From the NCBI RefSeq assembly GCF_000243095.1, contig NZ_AHJE01000098.1, positions 26,679 through 90,678 of the forward strand: a DNA stretch of 64,000 bases, given 5' to 3'. The notes below the pieces were generated by a model, which worked only from the letters and a program-made list of their open reading frames with translations, was not told the DNA's origin and did no database searches. The DNA is from Cupriavidus basilensis OR16. Lineage in GTDB: Bacteria > Pseudomonadota > Gammaproteobacteria > Burkholderiales > Burkholderiaceae. Within the stretch, counting starts at the first letter, position 1. Each line of letters starts with the position of its first letter. This document shows positions 54,921 to 63,937 of this stretch, in pieces. The position numbers and the translations under genes are program-made.

Positions 54921-55859
54921 ATGGAACAACGCACTACCGCATTCACCGCCCCCACCGTCCCGGCCACCGCCACGGAAACCGTGCAGCGCTCGCGCGCGGT
55001 CGACCGCGTGGTGCGCGGCATCGCCACCTCGGACGGCGCCGGCGTCAAGCTCACCCGCGTGCTGACGCAGAACCTGCAGCGCCGCCTGGACCCGTTCCTG
55101 ATGCTGGACGCGTTCGGCACCGATAGCCGCGACGACTACATCGGCGGCTTCCCCGACCACCCGCACCGCGGCTTCGAGACCATCACCTACATGCTGGCCG
55201 GGCGCATGCGCCATCGCGACAGCGCCGGCAACGAAGGCCTGCTGGAAAACGGCGGCGCCCAGTGGATGGTGGCGGGCGCTGGCGTGGTGCACTCGGAGAT
55301 GCCGGAACAGGAAGACGGCCGCATGGAAGGCTTCCAGCTGTGGCTGAACCTGCCTGCCGCGGACAAGATGACCGCGCCCTGGTACCGCGACCTGCCATCC
55401 GCCGCCGTGCCCACGGTAGCGCTGCCGGGCGGCGCTACCGTGCGCGTGCTGGCGGGCGCCTCGCACGGGGTGGCCGGCGCGGTCACGCGCCCGGTCACGG
55501 AGCCGCTCTACCTCGACGTGTCGCTGCCGGCGGGGCAGACCTTCTCGCAAGACCTGCCGCAAGGCCATAACGCCTTCCTGTACACCTACCGCGGCGAGAT
55601 CGCGGTCGGCACGGGCGACAATGCCGCCGTGCTGGAAGCGCAGCGCATGGGCGTGCTGGACAACGCCGCCGGCGCCGATGGGGTCAACGTCACGGCCACG
55701 GCCGATGCGCGCTTCCTGCTGATCGCGGGCAAGCCGCTGGGCGAGCCGATCGCGCAATATGGGCCGTTCGTGATGAACACCCAGGAGGAGATCTACCAGA
55801 CCCTGGCCGATTTCCGCGAAGGCCGCTTCAACCAGATCGCGGTCAGCCACGGCGCCTGA
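54921..55859 (+). CDS. Pirin-family cupin protein
   Basis: The 312-aa bicupin starts at ATG 54921 (AGGAG upstream). The N-terminal cupin holds the metal motif FPDHPHRGFETITYM (His pair and Glu) and AGAGVVHSEMPEQ (His, Glu); the C-terminal cupin is shorter. Pirins vary: quercetinase activity and regulatory roles are reported for some members. It is monocistronic. Confidence 0.92.
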   Translation: MEQRTTAFTAPTVPATATETVQRSRAVDRVVRGIATSDGAGVKLTRVLTQNLQRRLDPFLMLDAFGTDSRDDYIGGFPDHPHRGFETITYMLAGRMRHRDSAGNEGLLENGGAQWMVAGAGVVHSEMPEQEDGRMEGFQLWLNLPAADKMTAPWYRDLPSAAVPTVALPGGATVRVLAGASHGVAGAVTRPVTEPLYLDVSLPAGQTFSQDLPQGHNAFLYTYRGEIAVGTGDNAAVLEAQRMGVLDNAAGADGVNVTATADARFLLIAGKPLGEPIAQYGPFVMNTQEEIYQTLADFREGRFNQIAVSHGA

Positions 55860-55989
55860 CATGCTGTGAAGTACCGGGGGCGGCATCGCGCCGCCTCCGT
55901 TCCCGCCCTATGCGACTTGCAACCTGCCTGTATCCGTTGTGGGGCCGAGAAAACTGACCGGATCAGGTCGCCCGAACCCCGCGCACTTA

Positions 55990-55995
55990 TATAAT
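55990..55995 (+). promoter_or_regulatory. -10 TATAAT before the BMP-type operon
   Basis: TATAAT lies 140 bp upstream of the GTG start, within TATATAATCC also seen at 12364-12373. The -35 is weak. A small dyad (ATCAC/GTGAT, about 56011-56026) follows. Confidence 0.45.
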
Positions 55996-56134
55996 CCACG
56001 GTTAATAAACGGCATCACCATCCAGTGATGGTTGCTGCAATGCGTAACGGCGATCCTGCCCCACGCACTGCAGGAGGTGCTGCCTGATACGAACATCGAT
56101 CCACGTTGCTGCCATAACAACTCGAGCCGCCTCA

Positions 56135-57724
56135 GTGACCTTAAGCACAACCCCAAGGCTGGCGCTTGCCCATATCAGCAAGCGCTACCCCGGCGTGACC
56201 GCCAACGACGACGTCTCCCTGGTCGTCGCCCCCGGCGAAATCCACGCCGTGCTCGGCGAGAACGGCGCCGGCAAGTCCACCCTGATGAAAATCATCTTTG
56301 GCGCGGTCAAGCCGGATGCCGGCGATATGCACTTTAATGGTGCCCTCACCGCCATCCATAATCCGCACGATGCACGGAACCTGGGCATCGCGATGGTGTT
56401 CCAGCACTTTTCGCTGTTCGATACGCTGACTGTCACCGAGAACATCGCCCTTGGCCTGCCCCGGGGCGGCAAGGCGGCGGCCGGCAGCCCGCATGCCGGC
56501 ACCAATATGAAACAGCTGGCCGAGCAGATCCGCGAGACCGCGGAGCGCTATGGCCTGCCGCTGGAGCCGAACCGCCATGTGCACACCTTGTCGGTGGGCG
56601 AGCGCCAGCGCGTGGAAATCGTGCGGGCGCTGCTGGCCAAGCCGCAACTGCTGATCCTGGACGAGCCCACTTCCGTGCTGACACCGCAAGCGGTGCAGAC
56701 CCTCTTCATCACGCTGCGCCAGCTCGCGGCGGAAGGCACCAGCATCCTCTACATCAGCCACAAGCTCGACGAGATCCGCGAGCTTTGCCATAGCGCCACC
56801 GTGATGCGCATGGGCCGTGTCACCGGCGTGTGCGATCCGCGCCAGGAAAGCGCGGCCTCGCTGTCGCGCCTGATGATCGGCGGCGAGCCCCCGCGCGAGG
56901 CGCGCGTGCAGACCGAGCCCGGCGCCTGCCGGCTGGCGGTGCGCGAACTCTCGCTGCCACGCTCGCATGCGTTCGCAACGGAGCTTGCCGGCATCTCGCT
57001 GGACCTGCGCGCGGGCGAGATCGTTGGCATCGCCGGCGTGTCCGGCAACGGCCAGCAGGAATTGCTGGCGGCGCTGTCAGGCGAGGATGTACGCGCCGCG
57101 CGCAATGCCATCACGCTGGATAACAAAGCGGTGGGCAAGCTCGACGCGCGCCAGCGGCGCCGCGCCGGGCTGGCCTTCGTGCCCGAGGAACGCCTCGGCC
57201 GTGGCGCCGTGCCGGGCATGAGCCTGGCCGCGAATATCCTGCTTTCGCACCAGTCCGCGCCCTATGTGCAGCGCGGCATGATTTCGCCCAAGGCCGCCGC
57301 CGGCCTGGCGCAGGCCGTGATCGCCCGTTTCCGCGTCAAGGCGAGCGGGCCCAACGCGCTGGCCAAGAGCCTGTCGGGCGGCAACCTGCAGAAATTCATC
57401 GTCGGCCGCGAGATCGAAAGCGGCCCTAAGGTGCTGATCGTGGCCCAGCCAACCTGGGGTGTGGATGTGGGCGCCGCGGCGCAGATCCACAACGAGCTGC
57501 TGGCGCTCAAGGCCACAGGATGCGCGTTGCTGGTGGTGTCGGAAGAACTGGACGAACTGTTCGCCATCTGCGATCGCCTGCACGTGATTGCCAAGGGCCG
57601 GCTGTCGCCGTCGATTCCGACCCAGGACGCCACGCGAGAGCAGGTGGGCCTGTGGATGAGCGGTCTTTGGGGGGGCGGGCCAGGCGGCCAGCACGAACAA
57701 GAGGAGGCCGTGCACCATGGCTGA
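56135..57724 (+). CDS. ABC ATPase of BMP-type nucleoside transporter
   Basis: The protein has two ABC domains (529 aa, as in sugar/nucleoside transport ATPases). The first has Walker A VLGENGAGKSTLMK, signature TLSVGERQRVEIVRALLA and Walker B LLILDEPTSVL. The second has VSGNGQQELL, a degenerate Walker A, and SLSGGNLQKFIVGREI. The frame starts at GTG 56135, without a strong ribosome site. The stop overlaps the next gene's start by 8 bases. Confidence 0.92.
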   Translation: MTLSTTPRLALAHISKRYPGVTANDDVSLVVAPGEIHAVLGENGAGKSTLMKIIFGAVKPDAGDMHFNGALTAIHNPHDARNLGIAMVFQHFSLFDTLTVTENIALGLPRGGKAAAGSPHAGTNMKQLAEQIRETAERYGLPLEPNRHVHTLSVGERQRVEIVRALLAKPQLLILDEPTSVLTPQAVQTLFITLRQLAAEGTSILYISHKLDEIRELCHSATVMRMGRVTGVCDPRQESAASLSRLMIGGEPPREARVQTEPGACRLAVRELSLPRSHAFATELAGISLDLRAGEIVGIAGVSGNGQQELLAALSGEDVRAARNAITLDNKAVGKLDARQRRRAGLAFVPEERLGRGAVPGMSLAANILLSHQSAPYVQRGMISPKAAAGLAQAVIARFRVKASGPNALAKSLSGGNLQKFIVGREIESGPKVLIVAQPTWGVDVGAAAQIHNELLALKATGCALLVVSEELDELFAICDRLHVIAKGRLSPSIPTQDATREQVGLWMSGLWGGGPGGQHEQEEAVHHG

Positions 57725-58815
57725 TTTCCTCCTTCGCTCGCCGCTATCGCTGGCGCCGCGCGGGCTGCCCTCGCGCCGCATGGCCTACGCCTCGCCCTTC
57801 ATCGCGCTGGCCTTGACGCTGGCCTTCGGCGCGCTGCTGTTCCTGCTGCTCGGCAAGGATCCGGTGGCCGCGCTCAAGGTGTTCCTGGTCGACCCGCTCA
57901 AGGACCGCCGCGCCATCGGCGAGGTGCTGCTCAAGACCGTGCCGCTGGTGCTGTGCGCGCTCGGCCTTTCCGTGTGCTACCGCGCCAATATCTGGAACAT
58001 CGGCGCCGATGGCCAGTTGATCGCCGGCGGCATCTTCGCCGGTGCCACGGTGCTCTATTTCGACGTGCCCGGCAACGGCGTCAACGGCACCGTGGTGCTG
58101 GTGCTGGCCTCGCTGGCCGGCGTGGCCGGCGGCATGTTCTGGGCGTCGCTCACCGCCGCGCTCAAGGACAAGTTCAATGCCAACGAGATCCTGGTATCGC
58201 TGATGCTGACCTACATCGCGCAGCAGTTGATGCTGTACGTGGTCAACGGGCCGCTAAAGGATCCCAACGGCATGAACTTCCCGCAGTCCAAGGTGTTCTC
58301 GAGCGAGTTCCTGCTGCCCAACCTGATGTCGGGCTCGCGCCTGCACGCGGGCTTCGCGGTGATGCTGGTGCTGGTGGTGGTGATGACCGTCTTCATCTTC
58401 CGCAGCTTCGCGGGCTACCGCCTGCAGGTGGGCGCACCGCCCGGCGGCGGCGCGCTATGCCGGCTTCTCGGCGCGCCGCTCGCTGTGGAGCGCGCTGATG
58501 ATCTCCGGTGGCACGGCCGGCCTGGCGGGCGCGTTCGAGGTGACCGGCCCGATCGGCCAGTTGCTGCCCTCGATCTCGCCGGGCTACGGCTTCACCGCGA
58601 TCATCGTGGCCTTTGTCGGCCGCCTGCATCCGGTGGGCACCGTGTTCGGCGGCATTGTCATGTCGCTGTTCTATATCGGCGGCGAAATGGCCCAGTCGCG
58701 CCTGGGCCTGCCTTCTGCGCTGGGCCTGGTGTTCCAGGGCATGCTGCTGTTCTTCCTGCTGGCCAGCGATACGCTGATCGACAACCGCCTGCGCTGGCGC
58801 GCCAAGGCCGCCTGA
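57717..58815 (+). CDS. BMP-type transporter permease 1, frameshifted
   Basis: The product is a membrane permease of the YufP/NupP type. N-terminal helices (FIALALTLAFGALLFLLLG), then ANIWNIGADGQLIAGGIFAG and NANEILVSLMLTYIAQQL, match the family. The frame breaks near 58436-58455: after YRLQVG the text should continue through YAGFSARRSLWSALMISGG, which occurs in another frame. The C-terminus (LVFQGMLLFFLLASDTLIDNRLRW) is complete. A one-base insertion or two-base loss restores about 366 aa. Confidence 0.87.
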
Positions 58816-58831
58816 GCGGAACCCCCAAGAC

Positions 58832-59752
58832 ATGGAACAACTCGCCCCTCTTATCGCCACCGCGATCAACGCTGGCACGCCGTTGCTGCTGGCGGCGCTT
58901 GGCTTGCTCATCAACGAACGCGCCGGCGTGCTCAACCTGGGCGCCGAAGGCATGATGCTGGTCGCCGCCGCGTTCGGCTTCATGGTCGGCTACCAGACCC
59001 AGTCGCCGCTGATCGGCTTTGCCGCCGGCGCGCTGGCCGGCATGCTGATGGCCACGCTGTTCTCGTGGCTGGCGCTGGTGCTGGCCACCAACCAGGTGGC
59101 CACCGGCTTGGCGCTGTCGATCTTCGGCACCGGGCTGTCGGCGTTCATGGGCCAGCGCTTTGTCGGCTTTGCCATGCCGTCGCAGGCCAAGTCGATTCCC
59201 TGGCTGGCCGATATCCCGTTCTTCGGGCCGGCCTTCTTCCAGCAACACTGGATGGTGTATTTCAGCCTGTTCCTGTGCGCTGCCATCATGTGGTTCCTGT
59301 TCCGCACGCGCGCCGGGCTGACGCTGCGCGCGATCGGCGAGTCGCCGGAATCCGCGCATGCGCTGGGGTATCCGGTGCGCCTGATCCGCTTTGGCGCGCT
59401 GCTGTTCGGCGGCGCTTGCTGCGGGCTGGCCGGCGCCTACCTGTCGCTGGTGTACACGCCGATGTGGGTGGAGAACCTGGTGGCCGGGCGTGGCTGGATC
59501 GCGCTGGCGCTGACTACCTTCGCCACTTGGCGCCCGGGCCGCGTCTGGGCCGGAGCCTGGCTGTTCGGCGGCGTCACCATCCTGCAGTTCTACCTGCAGG
59601 GCATTGGCGTGTCGGTGCCGTCGCAGATCCTGTCGATGCTGCCATACGCGGCGACCATCGTCGTGCTGGCGCTGATCTCGCGCAACCCGGCGTGGATCCG
59701 CCTGAACATGCCGGCCTCGCTGGGCAAGCCGTTCCGCCCGGGAGCCGCCTGA
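58832..59752 (+). CDS. BMP-type transporter permease 2
   Basis: The 306-aa membrane protein of the YufQ/NupQ type starts at 58832, 17 bases after permease 1. Motifs: NERAGVLNLGAEGMMLVAA, LGYPVRLIRFGALLFGGACCGLAGA, and WIALALTTFATWRP. It forms the channel with permease 1. The downstream hairpin 59770-59792 may dampen transcription before the binding protein. Confidence 0.92.
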   Translation: MEQLAPLIATAINAGTPLLLAALGLLINERAGVLNLGAEGMMLVAAAFGFMVGYQTQSPLIGFAAGALAGMLMATLFSWLALVLATNQVATGLALSIFGTGLSAFMGQRFVGFAMPSQAKSIPWLADIPFFGPAFFQQHWMVYFSLFLCAAIMWFLFRTRAGLTLRAIGESPESAHALGYPVRLIRFGALLFGGACCGLAGAYLSLVYTPMWVENLVAGRGWIALALTTFATWRPGRVWAGAWLFGGVTILQFYLQGIGVSVPSQILSMLPYAATIVVLALISRNPAWIRLNMPASLGKPFRPGAA

Positions 59753-59769
59753 CGACCCTGTTGCCGTGC

Positions 59770-59792
59770 CTGCCCGGCGCCGCGCCGGGCAG
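59770..59792 (+). terminator. Internal hairpin in the BMP-type operon
   Basis: Perfect 10-bp GC stem (CTGCCCGGCG), 3-nt loop, followed by a T-rich stretch (TTCTTGTTTCGTTTTT). It sits between permease 2 and the binding protein, possibly allowing separate expression of the latter. Confidence 0.6.
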
Positions 59793-59930
59793 CGCCGCGA
59801 TTTCCGTTCTTGTTTCGTTTTTAAGGTCCGTCAGAGACCCCAGGCTTAAAGCCCTCGTTGTTCAGAGCCACAGTTGCAACCTTAATCAAAACATCGGTAC
59901 TCGATACCCCGGTCATTACAAGGAGAAATC

Positions 59931-61076
59931 ATGATCGTCACGCGCAGGAAAACCCTTGCCGCACTGGCTGCCACCGCCGTGCTGGCTCTCGCGGGCTGCG
60001 GCAAGAAAGAAGCCGAGAAGCCGGCGGAAAGCGCGGCTCCGGCCTCCGCTCCCGCAGCCGAGCAGAAGGCCGAGCCGCTCAAGGTCGCCTTCGTCTACAT
60101 CGGCCCGGTCGGCGATGCCGGCTGGACCTACGCCCACGATGCCGGCCGCAAGGCCGTGGAGGAAAAGTACGGCGACAAGGTGAAGACTTCCTTCGTCGAG
60201 AACGTGCCTGAATCCGCCGCCGACGCCGAACGCGTGTTCCGCGATCTCGCCGCGCAAGGCAACAAGGTCATCTTCGGCACCAGCTTCGGTTACATGGAAT
60301 CGATGCTCAAGGTCGCCAAGGAATTCCCGGACGTGAAGTTCGAGCATGCCACCGGCTTCAAGACCGCCGACAACCTGGCCCAGTATGACGTGCGCACCTA
60401 TGAAGGCGCTTACCTGGCTGGCGTGGTCGCCGGCAAGATGAGCAAGACCGGCAAGATGGGCGTGGTGGCATCGGTACCCATCCCCGAGGTGATCCGCAAC
60501 ATCGACTCGTTCACCATCGGCGCGCGCAGCGTCAACCCCAAGGCCACCGTCAAGGTGGTGTGGGTGAACAAGTGGTTCGATCCGGGCAAGGAGCGTGAAG
60601 CCGCTACCACGCTGATCGGCCAGGGCGTGGACATGCTGATGCAGAACACCGACTCCGCCGCCGTGGTGCAGACCGCGCAGGAAAAGGGCGTGTACGCATT
60701 CGGCTGGGACAGCGACATGAGCAAGTTCGGCGAGAAGGCCCACCTGGCCGCCTCGGTGATCTCGTGGGGCGTGTACTACAACAAGGTGGTCGGCGACGTG
60801 CTGGCTAACCAGTGGAAGAACGGCACCACGTGGTGGGGCGTCAAGGAAGGCATGATCGACCTCAAGGGCTTCAACGCCGTGGTGCCGGATGACGTGAAGG
60901 CACTGGTGGAAGAGCGCAAGAAGGGCATCGCCGACGGCTCGGCTCCAATCTGGAAGGGTCCGCTCAAGGACAACACCGGCAAGGAACAGCTGGCCAAGGA
61001 CCAGGCTGCCGACGACGGCTTCCTGCACGGCATCAAGTTCTACGTCGAAGGCGTGGAAGGCAAGATCCCGGGCTGA
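59931..61076 (+). CDS. BMP-family lipoprotein (nucleoside-binding)
   Basis: The 381-aa lipoprotein has lipobox LAGC (Cys near residue 23), an Ala/Glu/Pro linker, and a periplasmic-binding domain typical of Bmp/PnrA proteins (VAFVYIGPVGDAGWTYAHD, VIFGTSFGYMESMLKVAKEF, TYEGAYLAGVVAGKM, WDSDMSKFGEKAHLAAS). BMP proteins commonly bind purine nucleosides; the exact ligand is not fixed by sequence. ATG 59931 follows AAGGAGAAATC. It is the last gene of the operon. Confidence 0.94.
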   Translation: MIVTRRKTLAALAATAVLALAGCGKKEAEKPAESAAPASAPAAEQKAEPLKVAFVYIGPVGDAGWTYAHDAGRKAVEEKYGDKVKTSFVENVPESAADAERVFRDLAAQGNKVIFGTSFGYMESMLKVAKEFPDVKFEHATGFKTADNLAQYDVRTYEGAYLAGVVAGKMSKTGKMGVVASVPIPEVIRNIDSFTIGARSVNPKATVKVVWVNKWFDPGKEREAATTLIGQGVDMLMQNTDSAAVVQTAQEKGVYAFGWDSDMSKFGEKAHLAASVISWGVYYNKVVGDVLANQWKNGTTWWGVKEGMIDLKGFNAVVPDDVKALVEERKKGIADGSAPIWKGPLKDNTGKEQLAKDQAADDGFLHGIKFYVEGVEGKIPG

Positions 61077-61100
61077 TCGCCAGCGCCGGTTCCGCTGTTG

Positions 61101-61130
61101 CCGGCAGGTCCGCGCTCGCGGGCCTGCCGG
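61101..61130 (+). terminator. GC hairpin after the BMP gene
   Basis: CCGGCAGG/CCTGCCGG arms with an inner CCGCG/CGCGG stem, 25 bases past the stop, without a T tract. Confidence 0.55.
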
Positions 61131-61283
61131 GCAGGATGTCCTTCGCCGGATGTCCTTCGCGCCACCCCTCCCCTTGCTGAGTGCCCCGCGGAACTTGAAG
61201 CGCCATAGATTGGCCCAAGCTATCTGCGTGTGGCGCAATCGGCCACATCGCTTGGCATTGGTTGAAAGTGGAGGAGGACTCTC

Positions 61284-61577
61284 ATGTGGAAACGGTTTTC
61301 GGCTCTGTGGACCCTGGTGCGGCGCGACGGCCGCCTGCTGTGGTACGCGTTGCGCCATCCCGACGCCCCGCGCTGGCTGCGGCCGGCCACGTTCGGCCTG
61401 GTGCTCTACGCCATTTCACCCATTGACCTGATCCCCGACTTCATTCCTGTCCTGGGCCTGATGGACGACGCAGTGCTGATCCCGCTCGCGGTGCACTTCA
61501 TCCTCAAGCGCCTGCCGCCACATGTCTTGCGGCAGGCGGAGGCGCGCGCCGGGGCCCAGACGGTGCGCGCGCGCTAG
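61284..61577 (+). CDS. DUF1232/YkvA small membrane protein
   Basis: The 97-aa protein has the DUF1232 signature YAISPIDLIPDFIPVLGLMDD with two hydrophobic helices. It is basic at both ends. The function of the family is unknown. GGAGGA precedes ATG 61284. Confidence 0.9.
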   Translation: MWKRFSALWTLVRRDGRLLWYALRHPDAPRWLRPATFGLVLYAISPIDLIPDFIPVLGLMDDAVLIPLAVHFILKRLPPHVLRQAEARAGAQTVRAR

Positions 61578-61594
61578 CAGGCCGGGCTGCCGCG

Positions 61595-62569
61595 TCAGGG
61601 CAGCAGGACGGTCGTGCCAGTGGTCTTGCGGCCTTCCAGGTCGCGATGCGCCTGCGCCACATCCGCCAGTGCGTAGCGTTGGCGGACTTCGATCTTCACC
61701 CGGCCGCTGGTCACCATCTCGAACAGTTCCGCCGCCATCGGCTCCAGCAGTTCGCGGTGCACCACATAGGTCATCAGCGTGGGCCGCGTGATGCGCAGCG
61801 AACCCTTGTTGCCCAGCACCGAGAGGTCGAACGGCGGCACCGGGCCGGATGCGTTACCGAACACCACCATGGTGCCGCGCGGTTTCAGGCAATCCAGCGA
61901 GCCATTGAAGGTGTCCTTGCCGACCGAGTCGTAGACCGCGGCGACGCCCTTGCCGCCGGTGATTTCCTTGACCTTGTCGACGAAGGATTCACGCGTGTAG
62001 ACGATGGTGTGGTCGCACCCATGCGCGCGCGCCAGCGCGGCTTTTTCATCACTGCCGGCGGTGCCGATCACGGTGGCGCCGAGCGCCTTGAGCCACTGGC
62101 TGGCGATCAGGCCAACACCACCCGCCGCGGCGTGCAGCAGCACGGTATCTCCTGCCTGCACGCGGTAGCTGTCGCGCAGCAGGTACTGCGTGGTCAGGCC
62201 CTGCAGCATCATCGCCGCGCCCTGCTCGAACGAGATGGCATCCGGCAGGCGCACCACGATATCGGCCGGCATGACCCGCACCTGCGCATAGGCGCCCGTG
62301 GGACGGCCGGCATAAGCAACGCGGTCGCCCACGCTCAGGTGCCCCACGCCCGCGCCAACCGCCTCCACCACGCCAGCGCCTTCCATGCCGAGGCCGGCCG
62401 GCAGCGGCTGCTTGTACAGCCCGGTGCGGAAATACACGTCGATGTAGTTGAGGCCAACCGCCTCATGCCGCACGCGCACCTCGCCGGGGCCGGGATCCCC
62501 GACCTCGACGTCGACCCACTGCATCACCTCCGGGCCGCCGGTCTCGAAAATGCGGATGGCCTTGCTCAT
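61595..62569 (-). CDS. NADPH:quinone oxidoreductase (zeta-crystallin type)
   Basis: The 324-aa MDR-family oxidoreductase has the N-terminal GroES-like domain (GLNYIDVYFRTGLYK), MLQGLTTQYLL, and the cofactor loop LLHAAAGGVGLIASQWLK near 150. No zinc ligands are seen. ATG 62569 has AAAGGAGCGAG upstream. The earlier in-frame ATG lies in mgsA DNA. Likely one-electron quinone reduction for detoxification. Confidence 0.92.
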   Translation of the reverse strand: MSKAIRIFETGGPEVMQWVDVEVGDPGPGEVRVRHEAVGLNYIDVYFRTGLYKQPLPAGLGMEGAGVVEAVGAGVGHLSVGDRVAYAGRPTGAYAQVRVMPADIVVRLPDAISFEQGAAMMLQGLTTQYLLRDSYRVQAGDTVLLHAAAGGVGLIASQWLKALGATVIGTAGSDEKAALARAHGCDHTIVYTRESFVDKVKEITGGKGVAAVYDSVGKDTFNGSLDCLKPRGTMVVFGNASGPVPPFDLSVLGNKGSLRITRPTLMTYVVHRELLEPMAAELFEMVTSGRVKIEVRQRYALADVAQAHRDLEGRKTTGTTVLLP

Positions 62570-62646
62570 GTCTCGCTCCTTTTCCTGTTGATGCGTGTTG
62601 GTGCGGTGGGTTGCTTGGGGGCGGCAATGCCTCGGGCAGCCGCCGC

Positions 62647-63033
62647 TTACTCCGGATACAGGCGCCGCAGCTCCGCGATCAGGAGATCGGCGGTGGCCAC
62701 GTTGGTGGCGCATGGCACGTTGTGCACGTCACAGGCGCGCACCAGGGCGTTGATATCGGGTTCGTGCGGTTGCGGTGTCATGGGGTCGCGCAGGAAGATC
62801 ACCACGCCCACGCGGCCTTCGGCCAGTTGCGCGCCGATCTGCAGGTCGCCGCCCCAGGGGCCGGAGAGCATGCGCGTCACCGTCAGGCCGATTTCGTCGC
62901 TCAGGCGGCCGCCCGTGGTACCGGTGGCCAGCAATTCGCAACGCGACAGGAAATCGCGATGGCGGCCAGCAAAAGCCACGATGTCGTCTTTCTTGTGGTC
63001 GTGCGCGATCAGCGCAATACGAGGGGGAGTCAT
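62647..63033 (-). CDS. mgsA: Methylglyoxal synthase
   Basis: MgsA turns dihydroxyacetone phosphate into methylglyoxal. I favour ATG 63033 (AGGA 8 bases upstream); ATGs at 63039 and 63042 are alternatives. The protein begins RIALIAHDHKK, and has LLATGTTGG, LSGPWGGDLQIGAQ (phosphate site) and FLRDPMTPQPHEPDINALVRACDVHNVPCATN with the catalytic Asp residues. About 128 aa, the usual size is 130-150. The neighbours are the quinone reductase and an SDR on the same strand. Confidence 0.93.
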   Translation of the reverse strand: MTPPRIALIAHDHKKDDIVAFAGRHRDFLSRCELLATGTTGGRLSDEIGLTVTRMLSGPWGGDLQIGAQLAEGRVGVVIFLRDPMTPQPHEPDINALVRACDVHNVPCATNVATADLLIAELRRLYPE

Positions 63034-63125
63034 CGGCATCATCCTGGCCAATCAGAGAAAGGCCGGGCCGGCATGGCCCGGCCGAAAAACGCCCGCGGCG
63101 CCGCGGCGTTGGGTGCGGCAGTAGC

Positions 63126-63937
63126 CTAGAACGTGCCGGGGTAGGCGCCGCCGTCGAGAAGCACGTTCTGCCCGGTCATGTACGCGGCCTGGCGGCTGCA
63201 CAGGAAGGCGCAGGTGGCGCCGAACTCGGCCGGCTCGCCAAAGCGGCGGCTCGGGTTCTGCGCGGCGCGGCGCTTCGAGACTTCCTCGATCGACAGGCCG
63301 GCCTGCTTGGCGCCGCCTTCCATGGTCTTGTAGAGGCGATCCGTGTTGAACGGGCCGGGCAGCAGGTTGTTCACCGTCACGCCGTGCTGCGCCACTTCGC
63401 GCGCCAGGCCGGCGACGAAGCCGGTCAGGCCCGAGCGCGCGCCATTGGACAGGCCGAGCACGTCGATCGGCGCCTTCACGGCACCGCTGGTGATGTTGAT
63501 GATGCGGCCCCATTTGCGCGCGATCATGCCGTCCACCGTGGCCTTGATCAGCTCGATCGGGGTCAGCATGTTGGCATCGATCGCCGCCAGCCAGGCGTCG
63601 CGGTCCCAGTCGCGGAAATTGCCCGGAGGCGGGCCGCCAGCGTTGTTGACGAGGATGTCGAGGCGTTGTTGACGAGGATGTCGAGGTCGCCCAGCTTGGC
63701 GACGGCGTCCAGCGCCAGCTTTCGCCCTGCCGGGGTGGTGATGTCGGTGGCGACCGCCATCACGCGCCGGCCGTGGCGCGCGCGCAGGTCCGCCGCTGCT
63801 TTTTCCAGCGCCTCGGCGCCGCGCGCCACGATCACCACATCCACGCCTTCGGCAGCCAGCGCATCGGCGCAGGCAAAACCGAGACCCTTGCTGGCGCCAC
63901 ACACCAGCGCATGCTTGCCGCGCAGTCCTAGATCCAT
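63126..63937 (-). CDS. Atypical SDR, broken by a 23-bp tandem duplication
   Basis: The SDR (Rossmann fold) has the cofactor loop VCGASKGLGFACADAL near residue 12 and NNAGG. The frame breaks because a 23-bp unit is duplicated (63641-63686); with one copy removed the span is 789 bases, 262 aa. The position of the catalytic Tyr-x-x-x-Lys reads LGLSNGARSGLTG, so the usual Tyr and Lys are absent, as in some atypical reductase-like SDRs. ATG 63937 follows AAGGAG. Substrate unknown. Confidence 0.85.
63641..63686. repeat. 23-bp tandem duplication in the SDR gene
   Basis: Two exact copies, 63641-63663 and 63664-63686, starting CGTTGTTGACG. Since 23 is not a multiple of three, it shifts the frame. Confidence 0.97.
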
